64,000 nt of DNA from Streptococcus sanguinis (GTDB lineage Bacteria; Bacillota; Bacilli; Lactobacillales; Streptococcaceae), in the NCBI RefSeq assembly GCF_900475275.1, contig NZ_LS483364.1, positions 744,001-808,000 of the forward strand, in the 5' to 3' direction. The position numbers were made by a program, and so were the translations under genes. Below the pieces are notes generated by a model, which saw only the letters and a program-made list of their open reading frames with translations, made no database searches and was not told the DNA's origin. Below, piece by piece: positions 43,154 through 53,530 of this stretch (positions are counted from its first letter, which is position 1; the number at the start of each line of letters is the position of its first letter).

Positions 43154-43966
43154 CTAATCATCTGTTGAAGCAGATGGTTTTAAATCATATTTGTCATAAA
43201 GTTTCTGTAGACTGCCGTTTTCCTTCCATTTAGAGATTAGGCCATCTACATAGTCATTCAATTGAGTATTGGATTTTTTTGTTACCACACCATAATCGGC
43301 TTTTTTGAAGCTGTAATCCAAAATGTTTGACTTGGAGCTTACATAGCCGGTCAGGATGGACTTGTCAACAGAAATGGCATCAATACGGTGAGCCCGCAAG
43401 GAAACAGCAAGTTCCGGATAAGAACCTAACTCCACATATTTGAAGTTGAGTTTTTTCTCTTGGGCGATTTCTTCCAGCAAGGTCTGAGTGATAGAGCCTT
43501 GAACGACGCCGATAGTCTTGTTATTCAAGTCCTTGACGTCTGTAATTTTGCTGGATTTATTAACCAAAAAACCAGAAGCATCTGTGTAGTAAGGGGTTGT
43601 GAAATTATAGATTTCCTTACGCTCGTCTGTGATGGTAAAGGTCGCAATGACCATGTCAACTTGTCCATTGTCCAGAAGTGGTCCGCGTGTTTGTGCAGTA
43701 ACTGGGACGTAGTTGATTTTGACGCCTAGTTCCTTAGCAATTTTCTTTGCAATATCGATTTCTAAGCCGCTGTAAGTATTGCTATCAGGATTGAGGTAAC
43801 CAAAGTTAGGTACATCCTGCTTGACACCGACATTGAGGACACCGCGTTTTTGGATGGCCTTGACCTGTTGGCTGGTACTGGAATCGGCTTGTGCAGGAAC
43901 AGCATTAATAAAGCCTAGAGTCAGAAGGAGTAAGAGTAGGCTGATGAGTATTTTTTGTAATTTCAT
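43154..43966 (-). CDS. Amino acid ABC transporter substrate-binding protein without lipobox
   Basis: Family 3 solute-binding protein, 270 aa. The signal peptide ends near PAQA-DSS and contains no Cys, so it lacks the lipid anchor normal for Gram-positive binding proteins; it may be free or held by an uncleaved signal. The domain starts RGVLNVGVKQDVPNFGYLNP and shows GLEIDIAKKIAKELG and the second-lobe TITDERKEIYNFTTPYY. AAAAAGGAG precedes the ATG. Ligand probably a polar amino acid; an ARG-box-like site upstream hints at arginine. Confidence 0.92.
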   Translation of the reverse strand: MKLQKILISLLLLLLTLGFINAVPAQADSSTSQQVKAIQKRGVLNVGVKQDVPNFGYLNPDSNTYSGLEIDIAKKIAKELGVKINYVPVTAQTRGPLLDNGQVDMVIATFTITDERKEIYNFTTPYYTDASGFLVNKSSKITDVKDLNNKTIGVVQGSITQTLLEEIAQEKKLNFKYVELGSYPELAVSLRAHRIDAISVDKSILTGYVSSKSNILDYSFKKADYGVVTKKSNTQLNDYVDGLISKWKENGSLQKLYDKYDLKPSASTDD

Positions 43967-43980
43967 AGGTCTTCTCCTTT

Positions 43981-44742
43981 TTAAGAAAGCACGTTATCAC
44001 TCTCATGGTTGATAATTTTACTGAGAAACTGCTTAGCGCGTGGTTCGGTAGGATTGTCAAAGAAAGCATCAACATCAGTAGTATCCACTAACACTTCACC
44101 ATCTGCTATGAAGATAATGCGGTCAGCTACCTCACGGGCAAATCCCATTTCGTGTGTGACCACAATCATGTTCATGCCGTCTTTGGCTAATTTTTGCATA
44201 ACAGCCAGAACATCCCCGATTGTTTCAGGGTCCAGGGCAGAAGTTGGTTCATCAAAGAGCAGGAGCTCAGGATGCATAGCTAAACCACGGGCAATGGCAA
44301 TCCTTTGCTTTTGTCCACCGGACAGCATGCCTGGGTAAGAGTCTTTCTTATCCCACATGTTGACAAATTCTAGATATTTTTGAGCGATTTTTTTAGCCTC
44401 TTGTTTATCCATTCCTAGAACTTTAATAGGCGCCAAAGTGACATTTTCTAACACCGTTTTGTGGGGGTAAAGATTAAAATGTTGAAAGACCATTCCGACT
44501 TCTTTGCGTAAGTTGACCAGATCTTTGGCAGCAGCGTTCACGACCTCGTGGCCATTGACAATCAAACTTCCCTGGTCAATACCTTCTAAAGCGTTGATTG
44601 TACGGATAAGAGTAGATTTTCCTGAGCCGGATGGTCCCAGCAGTACAACTACTTGCCCTTTTTCAAAACTGAGATTGATATTGCGCAGAGCATGGTAGTC
44701 TCCGTAATACTTTTCGACATTTTTAAATTCAACTAAAGCCAT
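43981..44742 (-). CDS. Polar amino acid ABC transporter ATP-binding protein
   Basis: GlnQ-type ATPase, 253 aa. Walker A GPSGSGKST, signature LSGGQKQR and Walker B LLLFDEPTSALD are present, with the family-typical EVVNAAAKDLVNLRKEVGMVFQHFNLYPH. ATG 44742 is chosen since AAAGGAG precedes it; the longer frame would run into the promoter. First gene of the four-gene importer operon. Confidence 0.95.
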   Translation of the reverse strand: MALVEFKNVEKYYGDYHALRNINLSFEKGQVVVLLGPSGSGKSTLIRTINALEGIDQGSLIVNGHEVVNAAAKDLVNLRKEVGMVFQHFNLYPHKTVLENVTLAPIKVLGMDKQEAKKIAQKYLEFVNMWDKKDSYPGMLSGGQKQRIAIARGLAMHPELLLFDEPTSALDPETIGDVLAVMQKLAKDGMNMIVVTHEMGFAREVADRIIFIADGEVLVDTTDVDAFFDNPTEPRAKQFLSKIINHESDNVLS

Positions 44743-44776
44743 ATCTTTCTCCTTTGTGTTAGATAATATGACATAG

Positions 44777-44832
44777 ATTTTACCATAGAATAAATAAACT
44801 GTCAAATTGAATAAAAATGACTATTTTTATTC
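44777..44832 (-). promoter_or_regulatory. Promoter and ARG-box-like palindrome of amino-acid ABC operon
   Basis: On the minus strand: -35 TTGACA (44800-44805), 17 bp, extended -10 with TAAAAT (44777-44782). Upstream, GAATAAAAA-N6-TTTTTATTC (44809-44832) resembles the ArgR/AhrC ARG box core TGAATAAAAATG. A further GAATAAAAATG lies at 44880-44890. Confidence 0.6.
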
Positions 44833-44922
44833 TGAGAAAAATTTTTTTGGATGAGAATCGTCCATTTTCTACAAATGTGGAATAAAAATGGCTTGAATTA
44901 GTGTTTTTTAAGAAAACTTTGG

Positions 44923-44928
44923 TATAAT
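44923..44928 (+). promoter_or_regulatory. vicR extended -10 promoter
   Basis: TGGTATAAT with TATAAT at 44923-44928; no strong -35. The leader to the vicR ATG is about 150 nt. Confidence 0.55.
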
Positions 44929-44953
44929 AAGACTATATAAATAAATAAAATTG

Positions 44954-45064
44954 GATTGGGAGTCTAGCTAGGCAAACTAGATTGCCTTTTGCACGTTTTG
45001 ATGCAGGACGACTTAGCTGACTATGTCACAACTTTTCTATCATGGAGTTGATTCAATCCCAATC
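44954..45064 (+). promoter_or_regulatory. Structured leader of vicRKX
   Basis: GATTGGGA (44954-44961) can pair with TCCCAATC (45057-45064), enclosing hairpins TCTAG/CTAGA (44963-44967 with 44977-44981) and smaller GCA/TGC and GAC/GTC stems. No known riboswitch core was recognised. Confidence 0.4.
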
Positions 45065-45082
45065 TTATGTTAAGGTGAACAT

Positions 45083-45784
45083 ATGAAGAAAATATTAGTT
45101 GTAGATGATGAGAAACCAATCTCAGATATTATTAAGTTTAATATGGCTAAAGAAGGCTATGAGGTTTTGACTGCCTTTGATGGTAAGGAAGCTTTGGAAA
45201 TGTTTGAAGCAGAACAGCCAGATATCTTGATTCTGGACTTGATGCTGCCAGAAGTGGATGGACTGGAAGTTGCTAGGACTATTCGCAAGACCAGCAATGT
45301 GCCGATTATTGTATTGTCCGCTAAGGACAGTGAGTTTGACAAGGTTATCGGCCTTGAAATAGGTGCAGATGACTATGTGACCAAGCCTTTCTCAAATCGT
45401 GAGCTGCAGGCGCGTGTCAAGGCACTTCTTCGTCGGGCAGACCTTGTTGTGGAAAATCAAGTAGAAGAAAGTGGCCCGAACGAGTTGACCATTGGAGAAC
45501 TGCAGATTTTGCCAGATGCTTTTGTTGCTAAGAAGCATGGCAAGGAGCTGGAGCTGACCCACCGTGAGTTTGAACTGCTTCACCATTTGGCGACACATAT
45601 CGGTCAAGTGATGACACGTGAGCACTTGCTGGAAACAGTATGGGGCTATGACTATTTTGGCGATGTCCGTACAGTGGATGTGACCATTCGCCGCCTGCGT
45701 GAAAAGATTGAAGATACGCCAAGCCGACCTGAGTATATCTTGACTCGCCGCGGAGTTGGCTATTATATGAGAAATAATGATTGA
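45083..45784 (+). CDS. vicR: Response regulator VicR (WalR/YycF)
   Basis: OmpR-family response regulator, 233 aa, controlling cell-wall hydrolases and essential or near-essential in streptococci. The receiver domain has DD at 8-9, phospho-acceptor D52 and the KPF segment; the winged-helix domain ends with [16 protein letters not shown] and [14 protein letters not shown] precedes the ATG. It overlaps vicK by 8 bases. Confidence 0.97.
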   Translation: MKKILVVDDEKPISDIIKFNMAKEGYEVLTAFDGKEALEMFEAEQPDILILDLMLPEVDGLEVARTIRKTSNVPIIVLSAKDSEFDKVIGLEIGADDYVTKPFSNRELQARVKALLRRADLVVENQVEESGPNELTIGELQILPDAFVAKKHGKELELTHREFELLHHLATHIGQVMTREHLLETVWGYDYFGDVRTVDVTIRRLREKIEDTPSRPEYILTRRGVGYYMRNND

Positions 45785-47126
45785 AGCAATTAAACAATTT
45801 GTGATTTCTGCGGATTTTGTCTTTGCAATCATTATTATCGGCTTCATTGTAGTTGTGGCCTTGCTTTTATTGGAAAATCGCCGTGATAACCAAAAGCTTG
45901 TACAGCTTAATCAAAAGGTTAAAGATTTGATTGCAGGGGACTATTCTGAAGTGCTGGATATGCAGGGAAGTCCAGAAATCACAGATATGACCAACAGTAT
46001 CAATGATCTTTCAGAGGTCATTCGACTGACACATGAAAACCTTGAGCAAGAAACAAAACGCCTTTCCAGTATCCTGTCCTATATGACAGATGGCGTGCTT
46101 GCGACCAACCGCCGGGGACAGATTATCACTATCAACGATATGGCAACTAAGCAGTTGGGAGTTAAGAGAGATGAGGTCCAAAATATGAGTATTTTGGATC
46201 TGCTTTCGATTTCAGACGAGTATGATTTGAGGGACCTGATTACCAATGTTCCTGAGCTGACGATAGATTCTCAGGATGAAAATGGTGAGTACTTGAGCTT
46301 GCGGGTTCGCTTTGCCTTGGTAAGGCGGGAGTCGGGCTTCATTTCTGGTTTGGTAGCTGTCTTGCATGATACGACCGAGCAGGACAAGGAAGAGCGGGAG
46401 CGTCGCCTCTTTGTCTCCAACGTCAGCCATGAGTTGCGGACTCCGCTGACCAGTGTTAAGTCCTATCTGGAAGCCCTGGATGAGGGAGCCTTGTCTGAGC
46501 CAGTAGCACCGGACTTTGTCAAGGTATCGCTCAATGAAACCAACCGCATGATGCGGATGGTGACGGACTTGCTCAGCTTGTCACGCATTGACAATGAGAC
46601 CAGTCATCTAGAAGTGGAGCTGACGAATTTCACGGCTTTTATTACCTTTATCCTCAATCGCTTTGACAAGATAAAAAACCAAGACGAGACTAAGAAATAT
46701 GAGATTATCCGTGATTATCCGATAACACCGATCTGGGTGGAGATTGATACAGATAAGCTGACCCAGGTCATTGATAATATCATGAACAATGCCATCAAGT
46801 ATTCACCAGATGGTGGAACCATTACTGTTTCCATCAAGACAACGGATGAGCAGTTGATTCTCTCAATTGCGGATGAAGGTCTGGGGATTCCCAAGCAGGA
46901 CCTGCCTAAGATTTTTGATCGCTTTTATCGAGTGGACAAGGCACGCAGCCGCGCACAGGGCGGAACGGGTCTGGGGTTGGCCATTGCTAAGGAAATTATC
47001 AAGCAGCATCAGGGCTTTATCTGGGCTAAGAGTGAGTATGGTGTGGGCTCGACCTTTACCATTGTCTTGCCTTATGAGAATGATGGCGTCCGGGATGACG
47101 ACTGGGATAATGAAGATGATATATAG
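45777..47126 (+). CDS. vicK: Sensor histidine kinase VicK (WalK/YycG)
   Basis: Histidine kinase, 449 aa. The streptococcal form has one N-terminal helix (about 11-31) and almost no external domain, then HAMP, PAS ([23 protein letters not shown]), DHp with H218 in [13 protein letters not shown], and the ATPase domain with [11 protein letters not shown] and [12 protein letters not shown]. It overlaps vicR and precedes vicX, the conserved operon. Confidence 0.97.
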   Translation: MIEAIKQFVISADFVFAIIIIGFIVVVALLLLENRRDNQKLVQLNQKVKDLIAGDYSEVLDMQGSPEITDMTNSINDLSEVIRLTHENLEQETKRLSSILSYMTDGVLATNRRGQIITINDMATKQLGVKRDEVQNMSILDLLSISDEYDLRDLITNVPELTIDSQDENGEYLSLRVRFALVRRESGFISGLVAVLHDTTEQDKEERERRLFVSNVSHELRTPLTSVKSYLEALDEGALSEPVAPDFVKVSLNETNRMMRMVTDLLSLSRIDNETSHLEVELTNFTAFITFILNRFDKIKNQDETKKYEIIRDYPITPIWVEIDTDKLTQVIDNIMNNAIKYSPDGGTITVSIKTTDEQLILSIADEGLGIPKQDLPKIFDRFYRVDKARSRAQGGTGLGLAIAKEIIKQHQGFIWAKSEYGVGSTFTIVLPYENDGVRDDDWDNEDDI

Positions 47127-47135
47127 AAAGTAAAC

Positions 47136-47936
47136 ATGACTAAAGGATTTCAATACAGTATTTTGGCGTCAGGATCAAGCGGTAATTGTTTCTATCTGGA
47201 AACAGACCAAAAGCGGATTCTGGTTGACGCTGGCTTATCAGGCAAGAAAATTACGAGCTTGCTGAGCGAAATTGGCCGCAAGCCTGAGGATTTGGATGCC
47301 ATTTTAGTGACTCATGAGCACAAGGACCACATTCATGGCGTTGGAGTGTTGGCCCGCAAGTATCATCTGGATATTTATGCTAATGAGGCCACTTGGAAGG
47401 CTATGGAAAAGGATTTGGGCAAGCTGAATGCTAGTCAAAAGCATATCTTTGAATTGGGCAAGACCAAGACCTTTGGAGACTTGGATGTGGAGAGCTTTGG
47501 TGTCAGTCATGACGCAGCCTGTCCACAATTTTACCGCTTCATGAAGGATGACAAAAGCTTTGTCATGCTGACGGATACGGGCTATGTCAGTGACCGGATG
47601 GCTGGGATTATCGAAAATGCTGACGGGTACTTGATTGAGAGCAACCATGATATTGAAATTCTTCGCAGCGGTGCCTATCCTTGGAGTCTCAAGCAGCGAA
47701 TTCTGTCGGATATGGGTCACTTGTCTAATGAAGACGGAGCGGAGACCATGATTCGGACTCTGGGCAATCGCACCAAGCGAATCTATCTAGGACATCTCAG
47801 TAAGGAAAATAATATCAAAGAATTGGCCCACATGACCATGGTCAATCAGCTGGCTCAAGCCGATATGGCAGTCGGTCACGACTTCCAAGTCTATGATACC
47901 TCGCCTGATACCGCAACGCCTTTGACGAGTATTTAG
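47136..47936 (+). CDS. vicX: Metallo-beta-lactamase-fold protein VicX (YycJ/WalJ)
   Basis: Metallo-beta-lactamase-fold hydrolase, 266 aa, third gene of the vic operon and linked in other species to coordination of replication and cell division. The metal motif is THEHKDHIHG at about 58-67, with the N-terminal ILASGSSGNCFYLETD and the MLTDTGYVSD stretch. It starts 9 nt after vicK. Confidence 0.95.
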   Translation: MTKGFQYSILASGSSGNCFYLETDQKRILVDAGLSGKKITSLLSEIGRKPEDLDAILVTHEHKDHIHGVGVLARKYHLDIYANEATWKAMEKDLGKLNASQKHIFELGKTKTFGDLDVESFGVSHDAACPQFYRFMKDDKSFVMLTDTGYVSDRMAGIIENADGYLIESNHDIEILRSGAYPWSLKQRILSDMGHLSNEDGAETMIRTLGNRTKRIYLGHLSKENNIKELAHMTMVNQLAQADMAVGHDFQVYDTSPDTATPLTSI

Positions 47937-48027
47937 AAATCAAAGCAAAAGGTTTGGTTTTATTGCTCTAGTGCGATATCCATTATATATTTAAAAAGTA
48001 ACGGTTTTATTTTGCAAAGGAGCTTGT

Positions 48028-48387
48028 ATGCGACCAATTTACTTTGTGATAGGTCTATTATCTTTAGGGTTAGGTGTTTTGGGAATTTTTCTTCCTCTCC
48101 TGCCGACGACACCATTTCTTCTCTTGTCCATTGCCTGCTTTTCACGCAGTTCCAAGCGTTTTGAGAATTGGCTCTATCATACAAAGATGTATCAGACCTA
48201 TGTGGCAGATTTTCGAGAGACGGGAACGATTGCCAAGGAGCGAAAGAAAAAGATTATTATTTCCATCTATATCTTGATGGGGATTTCCATTTTTCTAGCG
48301 CCTATTATTTGGGTCAAGATTGGACTGTTGGGTCTGACCATTTTTATCACCTATTATTTGTTTAAAGTAATTCCAGATAAGGAATAG
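48028..48387 (+). CDS. DUF454 (YbaN-like) membrane protein
   Basis: Small membrane protein of 119 aa. The family motif GLGVLGIFLPLLPTTPFLLLSIACFSRSSKRF is at about 14-44, followed by YHTKMYQTYVADFRETGTI. Three hydrophobic helices in all. AAAGGAG precedes the ATG. YbaN-type proteins have no settled function. A terminator lies directly after it. Confidence 0.88.
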   Translation: MRPIYFVIGLLSLGLGVLGIFLPLLPTTPFLLLSIACFSRSSKRFENWLYHTKMYQTYVADFRETGTIAKERKKKIIISIYILMGISIFLAPIIWVKIGLLGLTIFITYYLFKVIPDKE

Positions 48388-48400
48388 AAATCATTGTCAG

Positions 48401-48432
48401 CAGGTGCGTTTGCGCCTGTTTTTTGTTATAAT
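48401..48432 (+). terminator. DUF454 terminator abutting the rnc promoter
   Basis: CAGGTGC (48401-48407) pairs with GCGCCTG (48412-48418), then TTTTTT (48419-48424). The T run merges into the extended -10 TGTTATAAT (48424-48432) of rnc. Confidence 0.7.
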
Positions 48433-48463
48433 AGAGACTGTATATCTTTGGAAAGGAAAAGGT

Positions 48464-48497
48464 ATCGTGCTGCTTATCTGACTGAAGTCAGCATGAT
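48464..48497 (+). promoter_or_regulatory. Hairpin in the rnc 5' leader
   Basis: ATCGTGCTG (48464-48472) pairs with CAGCATGAT (48489-48497) with one G-T pair. The only ribosome-site-like run, GGAAAGGAAAAGG (48450-48462), lies upstream of it and the rnc ATG is 11 nt downstream. Confidence 0.5.
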
Positions 48498-48508
48498 GTA
48501 AAATAGTA

Positions 48509-49207
48509 ATGGAAAATTTGAAAAAAGCATTGCTGGAGCAGTTTGACTTGGTTTTCGCTGATGAGACCTTGTTGGAAACGGCTTTTACCCATACGAGCTA
48601 TGCCAATGAGCACCGCCTCTTAAAAATTTCACACAATGAACGCTTGGAATTTTTAGGAGACGCTGTTCTGCAACTGATTATTTCGGAGTATCTTTATACC
48701 AAATATCCTAAGAGACCAGAGGGCGACTTGTCCAAGCTGCGTTCCATGATTGTTCGGGAAGAGAGCCTGGCAGGCTTTGCCCGTGATTGTCGGTTTGATC
48801 ATTTTATCAAGCTGGGACGCGGTGAGGAGAAGTCTGGCGGCCGGAATCGTGATACGATTTTAGGAGATTTGTTTGAGGCCTTTTTAGGCGCTTTGCTCTT
48901 AGATAAGGGTGTGGAAGCAGTCAAAAGCTTTCTCTATCAAGTCATGATTCCCAAGGTGGAAGCGGGAGATTTTGAGCGGGTGACGGACTATAAGACCAAG
49001 CTGCAAGAGTTGCTGCAGATTAATGGTGATGTGGAAATTACCTATCAGGTCATCTCCGAGACAGGACCGGCTCATGCCAAAAATTTCGAGGTGGCTGTTC
49101 TCATCAATGGCCGCAAGTCCGGTCAAGGCCAGGGGCGTTCTAAAAAGCTGGCCGAGCAGGAAGCTGCTAAAAACGCATTTGAAAAGGAAAGTTCTTCATG
49201 TTTTTAA
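48509..49207 (+). CDS. rnc: Ribonuclease III
   Basis: Double-strand-specific endoribonuclease, 232 aa, processing rRNA precursors and structured RNAs. The catalytic signature [13 protein letters not shown] is at about 43-55, the second acidic cluster in [14 protein letters not shown] at about 116-129, and the C-terminal dsRBD ends with [17 protein letters not shown]. The start is fixed by an upstream in-frame TGA at 48494. smc overlaps by 10 bases. Confidence 0.96.
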   Translation: MENLKKALLEQFDLVFADETLLETAFTHTSYANEHRLLKISHNERLEFLGDAVLQLIISEYLYTKYPKRPEGDLSKLRSMIVREESLAGFARDCRFDHFIKLGRGEEKSGGRNRDTILGDLFEAFLGALLLDKGVEAVKSFLYQVMIPKVEAGDFERVTDYKTKLQELLQINGDVEITYQVISETGPAHAKNFEVAVLINGRKSGQGQGRSKKLAEQEAAKNAFEKESSSCF

Positions 49208-52200
49208 AGGAAATTGAAATTCAGGGCTTCAAGTCATTTGCTGATAAGACTAAAGTTGTCTTTGATCAGGGAGTGACAGCGGTTGTTGGGCCAAACGGTT
49301 CCGGCAAGTCCAATATTACGGAGAGCCTGCGCTGGGCCTTGGGAGAGTCCAGTGTGAAAAGTCTGCGGGGCGGCAAGATGCCCGATGTGATTTTTGCGGG
49401 AACAGAAACCCGCAAGCCACTCAATTACGCATCCGTGGTAGTGGTTCTGGACAACAGTGACCAATTTATCAAGGATGCTGCCAATGAGATTCGGGTGGAG
49501 CGTCACATTTACCGCAGCGGTGATAGTGAGTATAAGATTGACGGCAAAAAGGTCCGTCTGCGCGATGTCCATGATCTCTTCATGGATACTGGACTGGGAC
49601 GAGATTCCTTCTCCATCATTTCCCAAGGGAAGGTTGAGGAAATCTTCAACAGCAAGCCAGAGGAACGTCGGGCAATCTTTGAAGAAGCTGCTGGAGTGCT
49701 TAAGTATAAGACACGTCGTAAGGAAACGGAAAGCAAGCTTAGTCAAACTCAGGATAATCTGGATCGACTGGAAGACATTATCTACGAGCTGGAGAGCCAG
49801 GTCAAGCCCTTGGAGAAGCAGGCTGAAACTGCTAAGCGCTTCTTGAGTCTGGATGGCCAGCGCCGAGAGCTTTACTTGGATGTTTTGGTCGCTCAGCTGA
49901 CAGCTAATAAGGAAAAGTTGATCAAGGCTGAAGAAGATTTGACGAATATCCAGCAGGAGCTGGCAGCCTACTACAGCAAGCGAGATGAGCTGGAAGTTGA
50001 AAACCAAACCTTGAAGGCCAAGCGCCATGAGCTCAATCAAACTTTGTCTGATGATCAAGCTAGTTTGCTGGAATTGACCCGCTTAATCAGTGATTTGGAG
50101 CGTCAGATTGATCTTTCTAAGTTGGAGTCCAGTCAGGCAGCGACGAGCCGCCGGGAAAATGAAGAGCGTTTGGCTGCTTTGTCAGAAAAACTGGCTCAGA
50201 TAGAAAGCAACATAGAAGACAAGCAGGCTGAATTGAGCCAAATAGCTGCCCAACTGACTGACAATGAGGAGTCTATCGCTGCTTTGGAAGCAGAATTAGC
50301 AGACTTTTCAGATGATCCGGATCAGCTGATTGAGCATCTGCGTGAGCAGTATGTCAAGCTCATGCAGGAAGAGGCAAATCTTTCTAATGACTTGACTTCT
50401 CTGGAGAGCCAGCTGGCTAGCGAGCTTAAATTGGCTGAGAGCAAGAAAGCAGACTATGCTAAGCTACAGGCTGATTTGGAAGCTAGTCAGACTCAGGAGC
50501 AGGCTGGTTTGGAGGAGTTGGAAATTGCTCGCCAAGCCCTCAAGAATCTACTAGCAGACTACCAAAGTCAGGTTCAGTTGGTAGAGAAGCTAGAGGCTGA
50601 TTATAAGCATCAGCAGACTAAGATGTTTGAGCTTTTGGACGACCTCAAAAACAAGCAGGCACGTTCTAATAGTTTGGAAGCCATTCTCAAAAATCACAGC
50701 AATTTCTATGCTGGGGTCAAGAGTGTGCTGCAGGAAGCTGGCCGACTGGGTGGCATTGTTGGAGCAGTCAGCGAAAAACTCAGCTTCGATCCCCACTATC
50801 AGACAGCGCTGGAAATTGCGTTGGGAGCCAGCAGTCAGAATATCATCGTAGAAGATGAGGCGGCTGCGACTCGGGCTATCGAATTTCTGAAGAAAAATCG
50901 AGCTGGCCGGGCAACCTTCCTGCCTTTAACAACCATCAAGCCGCGTCAGCTGCCTGACCATAACCGTGCTACGATTGAAAAAAGTGCTGGTTTTCTGGGA
51001 CTGGCTTCTTCTTTGGTCACCTATGAGTCATCGTTAGACAGCATTTTTCAAAATCTGCTGGGAACGACCGCTATTTTTGATACAGTGGAGCATGCCCGAG
51101 CAGCGGCTCATCAAGTGCGCTATCAGGTTCGCATGGTGACTTTGGATGGAACAGAGCTTCGGACTGGCGGTTCCTATGCCGGTGGTGCCAACCGCAATAA
51201 CAATACCATCTTTATCAAGCCGGAGCTAGATGCTTTGCTTGAGGAGATTAAGCAGAAAAATGTCAGCTTGAAAGAGCAGGAAGAAGCGGTGCAAATTCTG
51301 CAAAACCAGCTAAGTCAGGCTAAGCAGGTATTGGAACAAATCAAGACAGACGGTGAGCAGGCCCGCTTGGCTGAGCAAAAGGCTAATCTGGCCTATGAAC
51401 AGTTAGCCAAGCGTGTAGAAGAACTCACAAGTCTGAAAAATCTACAGGAGCAAGAGTTGGCTTGTCAATCTGCTTTGGATATTTCAGAAGAGAAAGACCG
51501 ACTGCTGACCCGCTTGACCGAAATTGAGCAAGAAAAAGCAGACATCACTGCAGAAATAGAGCAGGTTAAGTCGAACAAAGATGCAGTTCAGGCTCGTTTT
51601 GACAAGCTTTCCTCTCGTCTAGCTGAACTCAAGCTCCAGCGTACAGAGCTGACCTCCAACCAACGCTTTGAAAAGAATGACTTGGAACGTCTGTCCGAGG
51701 AAAAAGCTAGCCTTGTAAAAGAGCAGGCGACCTTGGAACTCTTGATGGAGCAAAAGGAGCAGTCCAGCCTGCAAAAGGTCGATATTACAATCCTGGAAGA
51801 GCAATTAGAGGCCGCCAAGCAAGAAAAGACTGAGCTAGATCAAAGGCTGATTCGTCTGAAATTTGAGCTTGAAGATCTGGAAGGTCAGTCTGATGATATT
51901 GCCAGTCGTTTGGAGCAAGCCCGCCATCAAAATGAAGAATTGATTCGTCGGCAAGCCAAGGCAGAGGCAGAAAAGGATAAGCTCATGGATGTCATGCGCC
52001 GTCTGGCAAGCAATCTGACAGATGACTATCAGATGAGTTTCGAAGAAGCAAGCAGCCAGGCTCGTCCGTTAGAAAGTTTGCCAGCTGCTGAAAGCCAGGT
52101 TAAGGATTTGGAAAAAGCCATTCGAGCTTTAGGTCCAGTCAATCTGGAAGCAGTTGAGCAGTTTGAAGAAGTCAGCAATCGTTTGAACTTCCTCAACGAA

Positions 52201-52734
52201 CAGCGAGACGATGTCCTATCAGCCAAAAATCTGCTCTTAGAGACGATTGAAGAGATGAATGACGAAGTCAAGGAACGCTTTAAATCAACCTTTGAAGCCA
52301 TTCGTGAAAGCTTCAAGGTGACTTTCCGTCAGATGTTTGGCGGTGGTTCGGCAGACCTGATATTGACGGAGGGAGACTTGCTGACGGCAGGTGTAGAAAT
52401 CTCCGTACAGCCACCGGGCAAGAAGATCCAGTCGCTCAATCTGATGAGCGGTGGCGAGAAGGCCTTGTCAGCTTTGGCTCTGCTTTTCTCTATCATCCGT
52501 GTTAAGACCATTCCTTTTGTCATCTTGGATGAGGTAGAAGCAGCGCTGGACGAGGCTAATGTTAAACGCTTTGGGGATTATCTCAATCGATTTGACAAGG
52601 ACAGCCAGTTCATCGTGGTCACTCACCGTAAGGGAACCATGTCAGCTGCAGACTCTATTTACGGAGTTACCATGCAGGAGTCTGGGGTTTCCAAGATTGT
52701 CTCGGTCAAGTTAAAAGATTTAGAAAGTATGTAA
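49198..52734 (+). CDS. smc: Chromosome segregation protein SMC
   Basis: Condensin ATPase, 1178 aa. The N-terminal head has Walker [10 protein letters not shown] at about 32-40. Two long coiled coils surround a hinge domain at about 505-665 ([31 protein letters not shown]). The C-terminal head has the signature [16 protein letters not shown] and Walker [15 protein letters not shown]. It overlaps the end of rnc. Standard rnc-smc order; organises and segregates the nucleoid. Confidence 0.98.
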   Translation: MFLKEIEIQGFKSFADKTKVVFDQGVTAVVGPNGSGKSNITESLRWALGESSVKSLRGGKMPDVIFAGTETRKPLNYASVVVVLDNSDQFIKDAANEIRVERHIYRSGDSEYKIDGKKVRLRDVHDLFMDTGLGRDSFSIISQGKVEEIFNSKPEERRAIFEEAAGVLKYKTRRKETESKLSQTQDNLDRLEDIIYELESQVKPLEKQAETAKRFLSLDGQRRELYLDVLVAQLTANKEKLIKAEEDLTNIQQELAAYYSKRDELEVENQTLKAKRHELNQTLSDDQASLLELTRLISDLERQIDLSKLESSQAATSRRENEERLAALSEKLAQIESNIEDKQAELSQIAAQLTDNEESIAALEAELADFSDDPDQLIEHLREQYVKLMQEEANLSNDLTSLESQLASELKLAESKKADYAKLQADLEASQTQEQAGLEELEIARQALKNLLADYQSQVQLVEKLEADYKHQQTKMFELLDDLKNKQARSNSLEAILKNHSNFYAGVKSVLQEAGRLGGIVGAVSEKLSFDPHYQTALEIALGASSQNIIVEDEAAATRAIEFLKKNRAGRATFLPLTTIKPRQLPDHNRATIEKSAGFLGLASSLVTYESSLDSIFQNLLGTTAIFDTVEHARAAAHQVRYQVRMVTLDGTELRTGGSYAGGANRNNNTIFIKPELDALLEEIKQKNVSLKEQEEAVQILQNQLSQAKQVLEQIKTDGEQARLAEQKANLAYEQLAKRVEELTSLKNLQEQELACQSALDISEEKDRLLTRLTEIEQEKADITAEIEQVKSNKDAVQARFDKLSSRLAELKLQRTELTSNQRFEKNDLERLSEEKASLVKEQATLELLMEQKEQSSLQKVDITILEEQLEAAKQEKTELDQRLIRLKFELEDLEGQSDDIASRLEQARHQNEELIRRQAKAEAEKDKLMDVMRRLASNLTDDYQMSFEEASSQARPLESLPAAESQVKDLEKAIRALGPVNLEAVEQFEEVSNRLNFLNEQRDDVLSAKNLLLETIEEMNDEVKERFKSTFEAIRESFKVTFRQMFGGGSADLILTEGDLLTAGVEISVQPPGKKIQSLNLMSGGEKALSALALLFSIIRVKTIPFVILDEVEAALDEANVKRFGDYLNRFDKDSQFIVVTHRKGTMSAADSIYGVTMQESGVSKIVSVKLKDLESM

Positions 52735-52735
52735 C

Positions 52736-53530
52736 ATGAGTATAAAATTAGTAGCAACGGATATGGATGGCACCTTTTTAGACAGTAAAGGTCAGTTTGA
52801 TATGGATCGTCTCAAGCAAGTTTTGACTCGCTTCAAGGAAAAAGGTATGTATTTTGCCGTGGCTAGCGGACGCGGCCTCTTGTCGCTGGAAAAGCTGTTT
52901 GAGGAAGTGCGCAATGAGATTATTTTTATTGCTGAAAACGGCAGTTTAGTGGAATTTCATGGCGAGGACCTCTATGAAGCAACTATGCCTCGGGACTTTT
53001 ACCTCAAGGTTTTTGACAAGCTGCAGGAATCACCCTATGTCAATGTCAATGAGCTGCTTTTGACGGGCAAACGTGCCTGCTATGTCTTGGAGACTGTGGA
53101 TCCGACCTATCTTTCTTTCAGTGCTCATTATAATGAAAACATTCAAAAAGTAGCGAGCTTGGCTGACATCGACGATGATATTTTCAAGTTTACGACCAAT
53201 TTTGCTGAGGACCAAGTCGCAGCTGGCGAAGCTTGGGTCAATGAGAATATCGACGGAGTCAAGGCCATGACAACTGGCTACAAGTCGATTGACATCGTTC
53301 TGGACCATGTGGATAAGGGGGTTGCCATTGTCGAGTTGGCCAAGAAGCTAGACATAGATCTTTCTCAAGTCATGGTTTTTGGTGATAATCTCAATGATTT
53401 GCACATGATGCAGGTGGCTGGCTATCCGATTGCGACTGAAAATGCTCGCCCTGAGATTTTAGAAGTGGCCAAGGAAGTCATCGGCCACCATGATGCTCAG
53501 TCGGTTATCACTTACATGGAGGGATTATAA
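52736..53530 (+). CDS. Cof-type HAD hydrolase (first)
   Basis: HAD-superfamily IIB phosphatase, 264 aa. Motif I is ATDMDGTFLDSKG at about 7-19, motif II the ASGR stretch, and motif IV GDNLNDLHMM near the C-terminus. It starts two bases after smc and ends overlapping the next HAD gene at TAATG. Cof proteins act on sugar phosphates, pyridoxal phosphate or flavin-type substrates; the specific one is unknown. Confidence 0.92.
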   Translation: MSIKLVATDMDGTFLDSKGQFDMDRLKQVLTRFKEKGMYFAVASGRGLLSLEKLFEEVRNEIIFIAENGSLVEFHGEDLYEATMPRDFYLKVFDKLQESPYVNVNELLLTGKRACYVLETVDPTYLSFSAHYNENIQKVASLADIDDDIFKFTTNFAEDQVAAGEAWVNENIDGVKAMTTGYKSIDIVLDHVDKGVAIVELAKKLDIDLSQVMVFGDNLNDLHMMQVAGYPIATENARPEILEVAKEVIGHHDAQSVITYMEGL

